The notes under the pieces are model-generated. The model did no database searches. It saw only the letters and a program-made list of their open reading frames with translations, and was not told the origin of the DNA. From positions 1,240,001-1,304,000 of the forward strand of contig OY764903.1 of the NCBI GenBank assembly GCA_963668605.1: a DNA stretch of 64,000 nucleotides, given 5' to 3'. Origin of the DNA: G963668605 sp963668605. GTDB taxonomy: Bacteria; Acidobacteriota; Terriglobia; Bryobacterales; Bryobacteraceae. This document shows positions 54,196-63,226 of this stretch, in pieces. Every line of letters starts with the position of its first letter. Position 1 is the first letter of the stretch. A program made the translations under genes and the position numbers.

Positions 54196-54654
54196 TCAGA
54201 CCTTGGGACGATGTGGCTGATGACACCCATCGCACGACACGCCGCCCGAATGTTCCTGGGTCTTGACCTGCTTGAAGCCTTTGGGCTTGGCTTCGTCGGC
54301 TTCGTGACAGCGGCGGCAAAGATCGGCGACGACGAGCGGTTTCGGCTTGTTCGCGGTGGGATCGTCGGTGTGCTTGTACTGCGGACCGTGACAGGCTTCG
54401 CACGAAACGCCTACGTGCCGGCCTGTCGCGCGTAGCTTGACGACCGGTTCGTGGCACATGGCGCAGGCGTCCTGCCCGGCATATGTCAGAGGTCTGCTTC
54501 GGACGTCCTGGAGCGCTGCTGGGCGGTAGTGGCCGAATTGCCCGAACCCGGCTGGGACCATCAACCGCTGCACAAACAAGAAGAGGAGTACTCCAATACC
54601 CATGACTGCGCCGAGTCGAATCAAATGCCCAGCTTCGTGAAGCCACCGCTTCAT
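54196..54654 (-). CDS. Membrane-anchored tetraheme cytochrome c
   Basis: 152 residues from the ATG at 54654, with AGAGG 6 bases before; a longer frame starts at 54690. A single N-terminal anchor (LIRLGAVMGIGVLLFLFV) is followed by four CxxCH heme sites: CAMCH (64-68), CEACH (85-89), CRRCH (113-117) and CDGCH (141-145). Extra His residues, for example in the GRHVG, KHTDD and EHSGG stretches, could be sixth ligands. It is the first gene of the operon with ferredoxin, NrfD and the DUF2339-like protein. Confidence 0.9.
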   Translation of the reverse strand: MKRWLHEAGHLIRLGAVMGIGVLLFLFVQRLMVPAGFGQFGHYRPAALQDVRSRPLTYAGQDACAMCHEPVVKLRATGRHVGVSCEACHGPQYKHTDDPTANKPKPLVVADLCRRCHEADEAKPKGFKQVKTQEHSGGVSCDGCHQPHRPKV

Positions 54655-55033
54655 TGAGTGCCTCTTTCTTGTTGATCGTCGCATGTGCAATCGATAGGCC
54701 AGTCTGAAATTGACGCAATTGTTATGATTTCAGAGCTAGTTATCCGATAGATAGTAAGCCGGTTACGAGTGTGAGCAAGGACACCTCGCAGAGTGTGGAG
54801 AATTACAACAGGATAAGGATGGCGCTGGGTCAATTTACTCAATTGGGGGAAAGCGTGTGCTTGCGGCAGGGCAGCACAGCATCTCTTGTTCCGGACGCCA
54901 CTGGCCAAACCGGGGTTCGCCGAGGTGGGAATCAAGCTCAAATTCCGGGTCATCCAATGACCGTCCCGGAACCTGAGTGTGCTGAGATTTTGCCACACTA
55001 ACTTACTGTCGCTTTCGTGCGAGACTGAGGACA
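54655..55033. other. Intergenic region upstream of the cytochrome operon
   Basis: About 380 bases that must include the promoter of the minus-strand operon. Open frames here carry no familiar motif, and I identify no repeat or RNA. Confidence 0.35.
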
Positions 55034-55234
55034 ATGCTCTTTAGGGTTACAGCGAGAATCGGCTTCGTAAACGGCTCGTGCACGGAGGTGCCGTTCAACC
55101 TCCGGACTGAAGACGAGAAAGACCTGAAGAGGCTAGTCACACCCGAATACGTCATGACCAACGTCAGTGACGATTGGGGCGTTCCAATTGCGAACGTGAG
55201 CGTCGTCAAGTTCGAAGCCATTCTTGAGCGCTGA
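55034..55234 (+). CDS. Small protein of unknown function
   Basis: 66 residues (RIGFVNGSCTEVPFNLRTED, RLVTPEYVMTNVSDDWGVPI). The chain looks like a compact cytosolic beta/alpha domain with regular hydrophobic spacing. A GAGGA sequence lies close to the ATG. No family is recognised. A chance frame cannot be excluded, though the composition is protein-like. Confidence 0.45.
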   Translation: MLFRVTARIGFVNGSCTEVPFNLRTEDEKDLKRLVTPEYVMTNVSDDWGVPIANVSVVKFEAILER

Positions 55235-55455
55235 TCGCGCTTAAGTGCCGAAGCGGGAAACTCGTTGACGGTTTGTGCTGCTTTGGGCAAGACCGTGAAC
55301 GGCGCGTATCAGGCCTAGCGGTTCGCTTCGGCCCTGCCAATGCGGGAGTGATTTCCACCCAGAGGAACATGTTGCGGGACATCCAGTTTGGCCTTAAGTT
55401 GATATACTGACGCCTATCAGGAAAGGCTAGGTTGTACATGGGGAAGAAGGACTCT

Positions 55456-56349
55456 ATGATTACAGTAAATCGCCGTAATTTTCTCACCCGGACTTCGGCA
55501 TTGGCCGCGGCGGCGGCCATTCCCGCTCCAGCCAAGGTCGTGCGTGAATCAGGAGTCAAGCTGAAGCTCGGACTGAACGCTTTCTCCTTTGATAAAGCCC
55601 TGCGCGATGGCAGCATGACCCTCAAGAATGCTGTCGAATTTTGCGCAAAGAATGGCGTCGACGCTCTGGACGCGACTGGTTACTACTTCCCCGGTTATCC
55701 CAATGCGCCCAGCGATGAATACATCTACAATCTGAAGCGGACCGCCTTTGTGAACGGGGTCGCCATCAGCGGCACGGGCGTGCGCAATGACTTCGCTGTT
55801 GCCGACGCAGCCGCGCGCAGGAAAGACGTGCAGTTGGTTAAGGACTGGATCGTGGTGGCGAGCAAGTTGGGCGCGCCGGTGATCCGCGTCTTTTCCGGCA
55901 AGGTGCGCCCCGAGGGGCATAGTTTTGACGAAGCTCTCGGATGGATGGTGGCCGACTGCAAAGAATGTGCGGCGTTCGGCAAAGAGCACGGCGTGATAGT
56001 CGCGGTCCAACAGCACAACGATTTTCTCAAGACGGCGGCGGAAACCATCCGCCTGATCGAAGCCGTGGGATCCGATTGGTTCGGGTGCATTCTGGACATC
56101 GGCAGCCTACGTCAGGGCGACCCGTACGCCGAAATCGAGAAACTGGTGCCGTATGCCGTATCGTGGCAGATCAAGGAAAAGGTCGGACGCGACGGCAAAG
56201 AGGAGCCGACGGACCTTGCGAAGATCAAAGCGATCATCGACCGTTCCGGCTACCGGGGCTACGTGCCGTTTGAGGCTTTGGGCCCCGGCGACCCGCGCCC
56301 GAAGGTAGTGGGTTTTCTGGAGATGATCCGGAAGGCGTTTTCTTTGTAA
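55456..56349 (+). CDS. Tat-exported xylose-isomerase-like TIM barrel (sugar phosphate isomerase/epimerase family)
   Basis: 297 residues from the ATG at 55456 (GAAGGA 5 bases upstream). Tat signal NRRNFLTRTSALAAAAAIPA. The AP-endonuclease-2/xylose-isomerase barrel shows LKLGLNAFSFDKALRDGSMT, FCAKNGVDALDATGYYFPGY and GVIVAVQQHNDFLKTAAETI. It also has CILDIGSLRQGDPYAEIEKL and YRGYVPFEALGPGDP. Likely metal ligands are in the QQHND, DIGS and FEALG stretches. The usual first-half Glu is less clear. It is convergent with the enolase-superfamily gene and may act on sugars released in the periplasm. Confidence 0.85.
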   Translation: MITVNRRNFLTRTSALAAAAAIPAPAKVVRESGVKLKLGLNAFSFDKALRDGSMTLKNAVEFCAKNGVDALDATGYYFPGYPNAPSDEYIYNLKRTAFVNGVAISGTGVRNDFAVADAAARRKDVQLVKDWIVVASKLGAPVIRVFSGKVRPEGHSFDEALGWMVADCKECAAFGKEHGVIVAVQQHNDFLKTAAETIRLIEAVGSDWFGCILDIGSLRQGDPYAEIEKLVPYAVSWQIKEKVGRDGKEEPTDLAKIKAIIDRSGYRGYVPFEALGPGDPRPKVVGFLEMIRKAFSL

Positions 56350-56533
56350 CGTTCTGGCCGCTCAGCGTCCGCAGAATCGTAATCGCATCTGGCCCAGGAT
56401 CATCCCCTATCGTGCCGGATGGCCAGCCGTACGTCACGTTTTTAAACTGCCCGCGCTTGTGGCCGGCGTCTCCTCTGGACGCAACATCCGGTTCCCGTGG
56501 TGCGCGAGAAAATCGGCATCGGGCAGAAACAGG

Positions 56534-57847
56534 TCACAATTTCACGACCTGATGCTTCTTGACCCATTCCGGGTCAATGTCGACCCCGAATCCTGGACCG
56601 GTGGGAACTTTGATTTTCCCCTTAACTACCTGTAACGGGGATGTCTTGCACTCGAACTGTACGGTTGTCCGCAACCCTTTGAATTCGTGATGGGCACCGG
56701 CGTTCGGGACAGCGGACACAAACTGAATGTTGTAAATATATCCCAGCCCCCCACCGGACATGTGCGGGACTATGCTTTTCCCAAACGCAGCCGCCATGCG
56801 CGCAACTTTCATCGACCGGATCAGTCCCCCGAAGTAGTAGTTGTCGGGCTGTACAATGTCGATGCCATCGTTGGCGATAAGCCAGCGAAACCCATAGAAA
56901 CTGTTATCCTGTTCGCCGTTGGCAACCGGTAATGTGAGCGCGTCGGCGACCTGCTTGATCTCCTCGATGTGGTCGAACATCACGGGTTCTTCGAAGTATT
57001 TGTACTTATACTCTTCCAGCAGCCTGCCGACGCGGATGGCTTCCGGTACCGAGTAGAAGCTGTTCGAGTCGGCATAAAGGGCCATGTTGTCGCCGAACGT
57101 CTTGCGCACGAGCGGAATCATCTTCTCGGTTCTTCCGGGAGGGCCGACGGCATACATGTCCTTGGTCATGAACATGAGCCCGCCTACCTTAATCTTGAGC
57201 GCGTTTGCCTCCGGATACTCGGCGACGGCCTTCTTAATGAGATTGATCGATTCCTCTACCGGCCGCTCGCGCCATTCAGTGGCTACGTACACGCCAACTT
57301 CGGGATTGTGGATTTCTCCGATCAACTGGCCGACAGGCTTTTTAGCGATACGGCCGAGCATGTCAAGAATTGCTAACTCGATTGTGGCCAGGGGCAGGCC
57401 GAGAGAGATGCCGTTATATCTGAAGTTGAAGCCAAAGATGTACACCTTCTCCAGAATCAGGTCCAACTCGCGTGCGTCCTTCCCAAGAAAGAAGGGCTGC
57501 AGGTTTTGGAGAAAAATGGGAAACAGCGTGCGCATGCCGCTGTGAGCGACGGAGATGCCTTCGGCTCCGTCACGGGAACGTACCCTGCACAGGAAGCTGC
57601 TGTTCAGACGAAGCAACTCGAGCGATTCGATAATGACCGGTGCGGAGAAGAGCTGCTTCTTCAGCACGGGTTGTTTCAGTATCTCGTCGAGTTTGCCATA
57701 GCGGGCATTCAGCGCCGGGGAAGCCGGACCGCGCGCGGGCGGCGCGGAAGCTGAGGTTGCAGAGCGGCCGCTGGGAGGGGATAACAGCAAGGAGGCCAAG
57801 CCTCCGCCAATGGCGGTTGAGGTGAATTTACGACGATTGGCTTTCAT
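56534..57847 (-). CDS. Tat-exported mandelate racemase/enolase-superfamily protein
   Basis: 437 residues with signal NRRKFTSTAIGGGLASLLLS. N-terminal capping domain, then a barrel. Catalytic KIK (K218/K220) in ALKIKVGGL; metal ligands D260 in YADSNS, E286 or E287 in FEEPV and E312 in NGEQD. A general-base His is likely in IVPHMSGGG. Enzymes of this group are sugar-acid dehydratases, racemases or cycloisomerases. The two lysines fit the mandelate racemase or muconate cycloisomerase type. It is convergent with the isomerase-like gene. Positions 56350-56533 hold nothing recognisable. Confidence 0.88.
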   Translation of the reverse strand: MKANRRKFTSTAIGGGLASLLLSPPSGRSATSASAPPARGPASPALNARYGKLDEILKQPVLKKQLFSAPVIIESLELLRLNSSFLCRVRSRDGAEGISVAHSGMRTLFPIFLQNLQPFFLGKDARELDLILEKVYIFGFNFRYNGISLGLPLATIELAILDMLGRIAKKPVGQLIGEIHNPEVGVYVATEWRERPVEESINLIKKAVAEYPEANALKIKVGGLMFMTKDMYAVGPPGRTEKMIPLVRKTFGDNMALYADSNSFYSVPEAIRVGRLLEEYKYKYFEEPVMFDHIEEIKQVADALTLPVANGEQDNSFYGFRWLIANDGIDIVQPDNYYFGGLIRSMKVARMAAAFGKSIVPHMSGGGLGYIYNIQFVSAVPNAGAHHEFKGLRTTVQFECKTSPLQVVKGKIKVPTGPGFGVDIDPEWVKKHQVVKL

Positions 57848-57951
57848 GGGTTGGATCTCGTGGTTTCAATAGTTCGGTGATCTTCAGTATTTGAGGATTG
57901 GAAGTATCAGCGGCGCAAACGGCGTCCGCAACAAGCGAGTCCGGATGCCGT

Positions 57952-57974
57952 CGGGGCTGAAGTCTTCAGCCCCG
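57952..57974. repeat. REP-like perfect palindrome
   Basis: CGGGGCTGAAG (57952-57962) and CTTCAGCCCCG (57964-57974) form a perfect 11-base stem around one T. It lies upstream of the enolase-superfamily gene and 130 bases before the IS630 left end. Only one copy is seen in this window; the GGGGCTGAAG core resembles dispersed palindromes in related genomes, from memory. Confidence 0.55.
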
Positions 57975-58103
57975 CGAGCCGCGTAAGACCGAAGACCGGT
58001 TTGTCCTTCATGTAGGCGACGTTACTGCTGAATGGCAGCAAATGTCAACAAACATTCGATTTTCCGATATCCCAGTGGGGCGGATCCGTTGGACGCCGGG
58101 CGC

Positions 58104-59250
58104 TAGTGTACTGCGACCTAAATAGTAACCAATAACGACAGAGCGACGTCTCTATAATCAGGAGACGAAGCGCATGCGTGTCGCACCCACTATCGTGTTA
58201 ACCGACGACCAGAAGCAAGTCTTGCAGCAGTGGGCGCGGGGCCGGTCGCTGCCTGCCCGCCAAGTCGAACGAGCGCGCGTCGTCCTGTTGGCGGCAGCCG
58301 GCAAGCAGGATCTGGAGATCGCCGCCGAGATCGGCATCAGCAACCAGAAAGCGGCTCGCTGGAGAAAGCGTTTTTTGAAATTGGGTTTGGCCGGATTGGA
58401 GAAAGACGCACCGCGGCCTGGCCGTACCCCAACCATCACACCAGCCAAAGTGCAGGAGGTGGTCCGGAGGACCACCCAGGAGACCCCCGCCAACGCGACC
58501 CAGTGGAGCACCCGCACGATGGCGGAGGCGGCGGGTCTTAGTGAGAAGAGCGTGCGTCGCATCTGGCACAGACATGGCTTGAAGCCGCACCTGTCGCGCA
58601 CGTTTAAAGTCAGCAACGATCCGGAGTTCGCGGAGAAACTGGAAGCCATCATTGGGCTCTACCTCAGCCCGCCGGAACACGCCATCGTGCTGTGCGCCGA
58701 TGAAAAGAGCCAGATCCAAGCGCTGGACCGTACGCAGCCTGGACTCCCGCTGAAGAAGGGTCGCTGCGGCACCATGACCCACGACTACAAGCGCAATGGA
58801 ACCGCGACGCTGTTCGCCGCCATGAGCACGCTGGATGGCACCGTGATCAGTATGTGCGACGACCGGCACCGTCACCAGGAGTGGCTGAAGTTTCTACGCG
58901 TCATCGACGACCTGACGCCGCCCAGCAAAGACCTGCACCTGATCGCCGACAACTACGCCACGCACAAGCATCCGAAGGTGCAGAAGTGGCTGGCGCGCCA
59001 TCCGCGCTTTCACATGTACTTCACCCCGACCAGTAGTTCGTGGCTCAACATGGTCGAGCGCTTCTTCCGCGATCTCACCGAGCAGAGGCTACGCCGCGGG
59101 GTCTTCCGTGATGTCGAGGAATTGATCATGGCCATCGGCGACTACATCGACAAGCACAACGACAAGCCCAAACCATTCGTTTGGACAGCCAAGGCAGCCG
59201 ACATCCTCGAGAAGGTCAAGCGCGCCCGCGCCGTGCTGGATAATGGTTAA
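58104..59250 (+). mobile_element. IS630-family insertion sequence, right end missing
   Basis: The left end is placed at the TA dinucleotide at 58104-58105, followed by GTGTACTGCGACC, 69 bases before the transposase ATG. The usual inverted copy is not found after the transposase stop at 59248-59250; the left IR of an IS1634-type element begins within 2 bases. The right end is therefore lost or displaced by that insertion. Only GTTACTA after 63146 recalls the inner part of the missing repeat. Confidence 0.65.
58174..59250 (+). CDS. IS630-family transposase
   Basis: 358 residues. N-terminal helix-turn-helix domains (LEIAAEIGISNQKAARWRKR, MAEAAGLSEKSVRRIWHRHG) are followed by a DDE core. D176 lies in IVLCADEKSQ, D259 in HLIADNYATHKHP, and E295 in SSSWLNMVERFF. 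Full length for the family and no frameshift, so the protein may be active if both ends exist. GGAG lies 10 bases before the ATG. Confidence 0.94.
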   Translation: MRVAPTIVLTDDQKQVLQQWARGRSLPARQVERARVVLLAAAGKQDLEIAAEIGISNQKAARWRKRFLKLGLAGLEKDAPRPGRTPTITPAKVQEVVRRTTQETPANATQWSTRTMAEAAGLSEKSVRRIWHRHGLKPHLSRTFKVSNDPEFAEKLEAIIGLYLSPPEHAIVLCADEKSQIQALDRTQPGLPLKKGRCGTMTHDYKRNGTATLFAAMSTLDGTVISMCDDRHRHQEWLKFLRVIDDLTPPSKDLHLIADNYATHKHPKVQKWLARHPRFHMYFTPTSSSWLNMVERFFRDLTEQRLRRGVFRDVEELIMAIGDYIDKHNDKPKPFVWTAKAADILEKVKRARAVLDNG

Positions 59251-59251
59251 C

Positions 59252-61215
59252 CCGAAGTTCTTTGAGCCTGCTAGAGAAAGTTTAGGGAAATCAAGGGCTT
59301 AGAGGGATTCAGCGATCGGAGTACTGCCTACAAACGCGGGATTAGGGTCGAAGAGTGACGCCGAGCAAATCCAAGGCGCGCTGCTGAATCACGGTTGGCT
59401 GAGTAAGCATATCGAAGACGGCGAGGCTTTTGTCGGCGGGTTGAATTCTGTTTTTGACGATGGTCGCCAGATCGCCGAGGAGCGTTTGGAAGCTGTGGAC
59501 CTTGGTTCCGTCGGCGGCCTGTTTGGTAAGAGCCTTGAGTTTGGCGGAGGTGGAGCGTTGGGCGGGAGCGACGGCGGAAGCTCGGGCGGCCTGTGCTTGC
59601 GGCTTGTCATCATCGTCGAAGAGGATGGGGGCCAGGAGTTGGCGCATATGCCATTCCACGTAGTAGGCCAACACACAAAGTAAGATGTGGGCGCGGACGC
59701 GGTCTGGTAAGCGGTGATGGATGGGTCGCACCTGCAGATCGACGGTCTTGAGGCTGCGGAAGGCTCGCTCCACCCCGGATAAGCTCTTGTAACTCGCTAC
59801 GACCTCCTGACTCGATAACACTTCTTTTTTGACGTTGGTTCGGATGACATAGATTCCATCCAGGTTCTGCTCCCGCTCAATGTTGGCCTTTTTGCGTTCG
59901 TAGTGAAAACTGTTCTCTTCGATGCGCAACTGAAAGTGTTTGCCCATTTTGTAGCGGTTGAGAATCTTGCCCGCGCGCAATCCGATGTTTTGTTTGCCGC
60001 GCAAAGGACGCTTGAGGCGCCTGGTGGCGGCGGCGATCTTCTCCAGTTGCTTCTCGGTCGCCGTCAGTAACTCGGGCCGCTTACGGGCGCGCTCTTCGGC
60101 CAGCAGAGGATTGAAGCAAGCGAGCAGGCGTTCGCCGGGGAAGTCCGGATGAGCGATCTCGACCAGATCGGTTTGGTCGAAGAAAGACATCTGCAACTGG
60201 CCGCCGGCAGCCAGTTTCTGGATCTGGGTGGCGCGTAAGGCGGAGATCCAGTGGATGCCCTGTGAGGCCGGCAAGTCTTCACGAATGCGAGCGCTCGTGA
60301 TCATGCCCCTGTCGCCAATCAGCACCATATCGGAGAGGCCGAATCGTTGGCGCAGTTTATCGACCTGGGTTGCGACGGTTTTGGGGTCAGCCGTATTGCC
60401 GGCAAAAACTTCGACGGCGATCGGGCATCCGGCAGCGTTGGTGAGGAGGCCAAAGACGATCTGCAATGTGCCGGATTTGTCGTCTCGCGAGTGACCGAGT
60501 TTGGCCAAAGGACAGTGGCGCCCTTCGAAGTAAGTGGAGGTCAAATCATAGAGCACCAGGCCGCCTTGGGAGAGATGGAGTTTGGCAAGGGCTTGCTCAA
60601 TGCGAGACTGCTGCGGGAGCAGCCAGTCCATCGCTTGGTAAAGCTCCGTTTCATCGGTGGAATCTAAGTGGAGGATCTCACCGAGACTGTGGTGGAGGGT
60701 GTCGCCGTGAAGCCCGCGAGCAGTAGCGAGTTTGGAGGCGGGTTCGATGATGCGAGCAACGATCATGGCGATGACGAGATCGCGCTGGCGGCTGGGAGCC
60801 GGATCGAGAATGGTCTCCAGATGCAGGTTGCGCAAGCAGCCAAGGACTGCGGCGACATGGCCGTGGGGCAGGGATCGGGAGATGAGGAAGGACTCCGGCA
60901 AAGGGGTGGAGGGGCCACTCAGCGAGCCGGCCAATGCGAGGCGAAGAGCGTCCACCTGATGAGGAGCGAGATGAGTGATGTTGGCGATGGTGCGAGTCTT
61001 GACTTTGCCGTCGAGGCGGTAGGATTCGCGGAGGAGGATGGCGGGAGGAGAGTTGCGATTGGGCACGGTGGCGACGTACATGCTTACACTATAAGACAAT
61101 TAATACGATAATACAAGTATATTATTCGCGCATTACATGCCTACAAAACTGCGCTCGAAACTGCCTACCGCCATCAAAACAAAAAGATTTCCCCGTTTAG
61201 CTGTCAGAACTTCGG
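59252..61215 (-). mobile_element. IS1634-family insertion sequence
   Basis: Terminal inverted repeats are seen as CCGAAGTTCT at 59252-59261 and AGAACTTCGG at 61206-61215, with GGGAAATC shared further inside. The element is about 1.96 kb and carries one transposase. Its left end touches the IS630 transposase stop and its right end lies one base from the next element. Boundaries rest on these short repeats. Confidence 0.65.
59342..61081 (-). CDS. IS1634-family transposase
   Basis: 579 residues from the ATG at 61081; a TTG start six codons earlier is unlikely. IS4-superfamily DDE core: D in VLYDLTSTYFEGRH (about residue 178), D in VLIGDRGMITSARI, and E in SGVERAFRSLKTVDLQVRPI with the Y-(2)-R-(3)-E-(6)-K-type arrangement. 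The N-terminus keeps LRESYRLDGKVKTRTIANIT, usual in this family. Full length with no disruption. Confidence 0.93.
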   Translation of the reverse strand: MYVATVPNRNSPPAILLRESYRLDGKVKTRTIANITHLAPHQVDALRLALAGSLSGPSTPLPESFLISRSLPHGHVAAVLGCLRNLHLETILDPAPSRQRDLVIAMIVARIIEPASKLATARGLHGDTLHHSLGEILHLDSTDETELYQAMDWLLPQQSRIEQALAKLHLSQGGLVLYDLTSTYFEGRHCPLAKLGHSRDDKSGTLQIVFGLLTNAAGCPIAVEVFAGNTADPKTVATQVDKLRQRFGLSDMVLIGDRGMITSARIREDLPASQGIHWISALRATQIQKLAAGGQLQMSFFDQTDLVEIAHPDFPGERLLACFNPLLAEERARKRPELLTATEKQLEKIAAATRRLKRPLRGKQNIGLRAGKILNRYKMGKHFQLRIEENSFHYERKKANIEREQNLDGIYVIRTNVKKEVLSSQEVVASYKSLSGVERAFRSLKTVDLQVRPIHHRLPDRVRAHILLCVLAYYVEWHMRQLLAPILFDDDDKPQAQAARASAVAPAQRSTSAKLKALTKQAADGTKVHSFQTLLGDLATIVKNRIQPADKSLAVFDMLTQPTVIQQRALDLLGVTLRP

Positions 61216-61216
61216 T

Positions 61217-63146
61217 CTAGCGGGAGTTTCCTACGGCGCGAGTAAGAAGGCGGGGATGTATTGCAGGGTGAAGGAGATAGCGTGGCGTTCCGTATATACC
61301 ACGCGACTCAATGGATCGCGGGCAGCGCACCAAGTGCTCGGGCTAATTTCATCCTGGACGCATCCATTTCTTCGATCTGCAAACGTACGCGCGGCCTGCC
61401 CTTGCGGCCAGTCATATCGATCAACCGGCAACAGCGTACTTCCGCCAACGCTTCCAGCAATCGGCGGGAACTGCCCTCAAATGCTGCTTTCTGTGTAGCG
61501 CGCCGGTGCAGCAATGTGACCAGCAGATAGGCCGTCACGGACATAAAAGTGTGCACGTGGAGCTTCTGATCGGTCCAGTGAAACTGTGGCCGGGTGGAAA
61601 GCATGCGGGGATCCTTCAGATCGCGAAACGCAGCTTCCACTTTGGATTGCCCACAATAGGCTTCGATGATTTGCGCTGTGCTCCACTCCGCGCGATCCGT
61701 GATTAAGATGCGAAGTCCGAAATAACGTGTGATCAACCGCTGGTACTCTTGCCAGTCACTCCACACGCAGATCCGCATGGCCCCTTGTTCGCCGGTGTCG
61801 ATTTTGTAGCCCAGCAAGGAACGCAGATATTGGTGGCCGCGGATTTTCTCCAGTTTCCGTTTGGCCGCCTCGGCGCTCAGTCGCGGACGCTGTCCCAGTT
61901 CCTGCAATTCGCGCTGACTCCGCGCCATGGACTGATGCAATCCCCGCAATTGCCCCTCATGAAGTTGTGGGCTGAAGACCACCACTACTTCCCGTTGCTT
62001 TCCGGCAACCACTCGTTGGACTCGCCAGGCGCGAACGGCAACACCGTTGGACAAGAGCACTTCCGACAGCTGTCCGGCAGCTTCGGAAAGTAAAGCGAGG
62101 TGATTGGAAGGACGAAGCGCCGTGACGTAATGCAGCATGCCTTCCAGGTTCTGCTTCGACGACGCTCCGGCATCGAAGACCAGGGTGAGCTGCTCGGGTT
62201 GGCCGCTCAACGCGCGCAGCCGTTGCCGGATGGGCTTGAGAAACTCCGCAAACGTCCGCATGTCCGAACGCGCTCCTTCGTACAAACCATGGGCCAACGG
62301 CAACTGTGTATCTTGATCGACCACCAGCGCCAAGCCCATCTGGCGGAGATCGTAGCGGCCTTGTTTGTTGTGTCCGCGCTGGGGCAGTTTCGGACGCAGG
62401 TTCGTGCTGGCAATATGGGTATAGAAGTTAGTCGTGTCATAGGCCAGCGCCTTCAATTGCAGTTGCTCCACGCCGACCACCGCGCGCACCAGTTCCTGTT
62501 CGATGACCGCCAACTGGTCCACGGGCACGGCGTTCATTTGATCCCAGAAATGCTGGCTCGTCAGATCGGAGGCGGAGAAGTGCATCAACTCGGGCAGGTA
62601 TGTTGTCTTGGCCCAATCGGCAAAAGCACGTTTGCTGCGCGGCGCACAGGCGCGCGCGATTATGGCGGCTGCCAAGGATTGGCCCACGGTCAATGCGTCG
62701 CGAACCTGTACCGCGCCATCCGGAGCAATGGCGCGGTCGATCCGGCCGGCCAAGTCGAACTCCCGCACCAACTGGTGAAGCGCCGTCACCGCGCCCGCGG
62801 AAACCGAAGAGACCCTCACGGGCACTTCGTTGTGCTGCTGATGAAGCTGCAGGATATCGTCGACGCGACCCAGATGGGCCAGGACGCGAATCGATGGCTG
62901 GCCGTCTTTGCGGAACGATTCGACGATCCGGTAATACCGGATGCCGTGCGATTGGTAGGCTTGAAGCGAAGCCATTCATTACGTATATACATCGATTGAC
63001 AGTTGCTTGTCAATCAAGATCTTAAAATGTGAAACAGGCACACAGTCGATTGCTAATTCCGTATATACAAAAGGGAGCGTGATATCCCCTTTTGTGCCAT
63101 GATCTTCTGGGGAAGCAGCGCTATCGCCCTAGGAAACTCCCGCTAG
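61217..63146 (-). mobile_element. Second IS1634-type insertion sequence with 17-bp perfect inverted repeats
   Basis: CTAGCGGGAGTTTCCTA at 61217-61233 is repeated in perfect inverted form at 63130-63146, giving a 1.93-kb element. The single transposase reads leftwards. A 9-base stem (63067-63075 with 63087-63095) lies upstream of its start. No clear target duplication is seen, because the left flank is the right end of the previous element. Confidence 0.85.
61308..62975 (-). CDS. IS1634-type transposase
   Basis: 555 residues. DDE residues are seen in LAYDTTNFYTHIAST (D about 181), LTLVFDAGASSKQN (D about 268) and GQSKVEAAFRDLKDPRMLST (E about 427). The N-terminus (YYRIVESFRKDGQPSIRVLA, HLGRVDD) is the usual RESYR-like start of this family. 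The sequence is clearly different from the transposase at 59342, so the two elements are not copies. Full length. Confidence 0.9.
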   Translation of the reverse strand: MASLQAYQSHGIRYYRIVESFRKDGQPSIRVLAHLGRVDDILQLHQQHNEVPVRVSSVSAGAVTALHQLVREFDLAGRIDRAIAPDGAVQVRDALTVGQSLAAAIIARACAPRSKRAFADWAKTTYLPELMHFSASDLTSQHFWDQMNAVPVDQLAVIEQELVRAVVGVEQLQLKALAYDTTNFYTHIASTNLRPKLPQRGHNKQGRYDLRQMGLALVVDQDTQLPLAHGLYEGARSDMRTFAEFLKPIRQRLRALSGQPEQLTLVFDAGASSKQNLEGMLHYVTALRPSNHLALLSEAAGQLSEVLLSNGVAVRAWRVQRVVAGKQREVVVVFSPQLHEGQLRGLHQSMARSQRELQELGQRPRLSAEAAKRKLEKIRGHQYLRSLLGYKIDTGEQGAMRICVWSDWQEYQRLITRYFGLRILITDRAEWSTAQIIEAYCGQSKVEAAFRDLKDPRMLSTRPQFHWTDQKLHVHTFMSVTAYLLVTLLHRRATQKAAFEGSSRRLLEALAEVRCCRLIDMTGRKGRPRVRLQIEEMDASRMKLARALGALPAIH

Positions 63147-63226
63147 GTTACTACACGGCTGGCTGAGGCAAAGCCGGCCGCGGCCGCTTACGGTCAACAG
63201 TGCCGGAAGCGAAAGCGACGGGAGGC

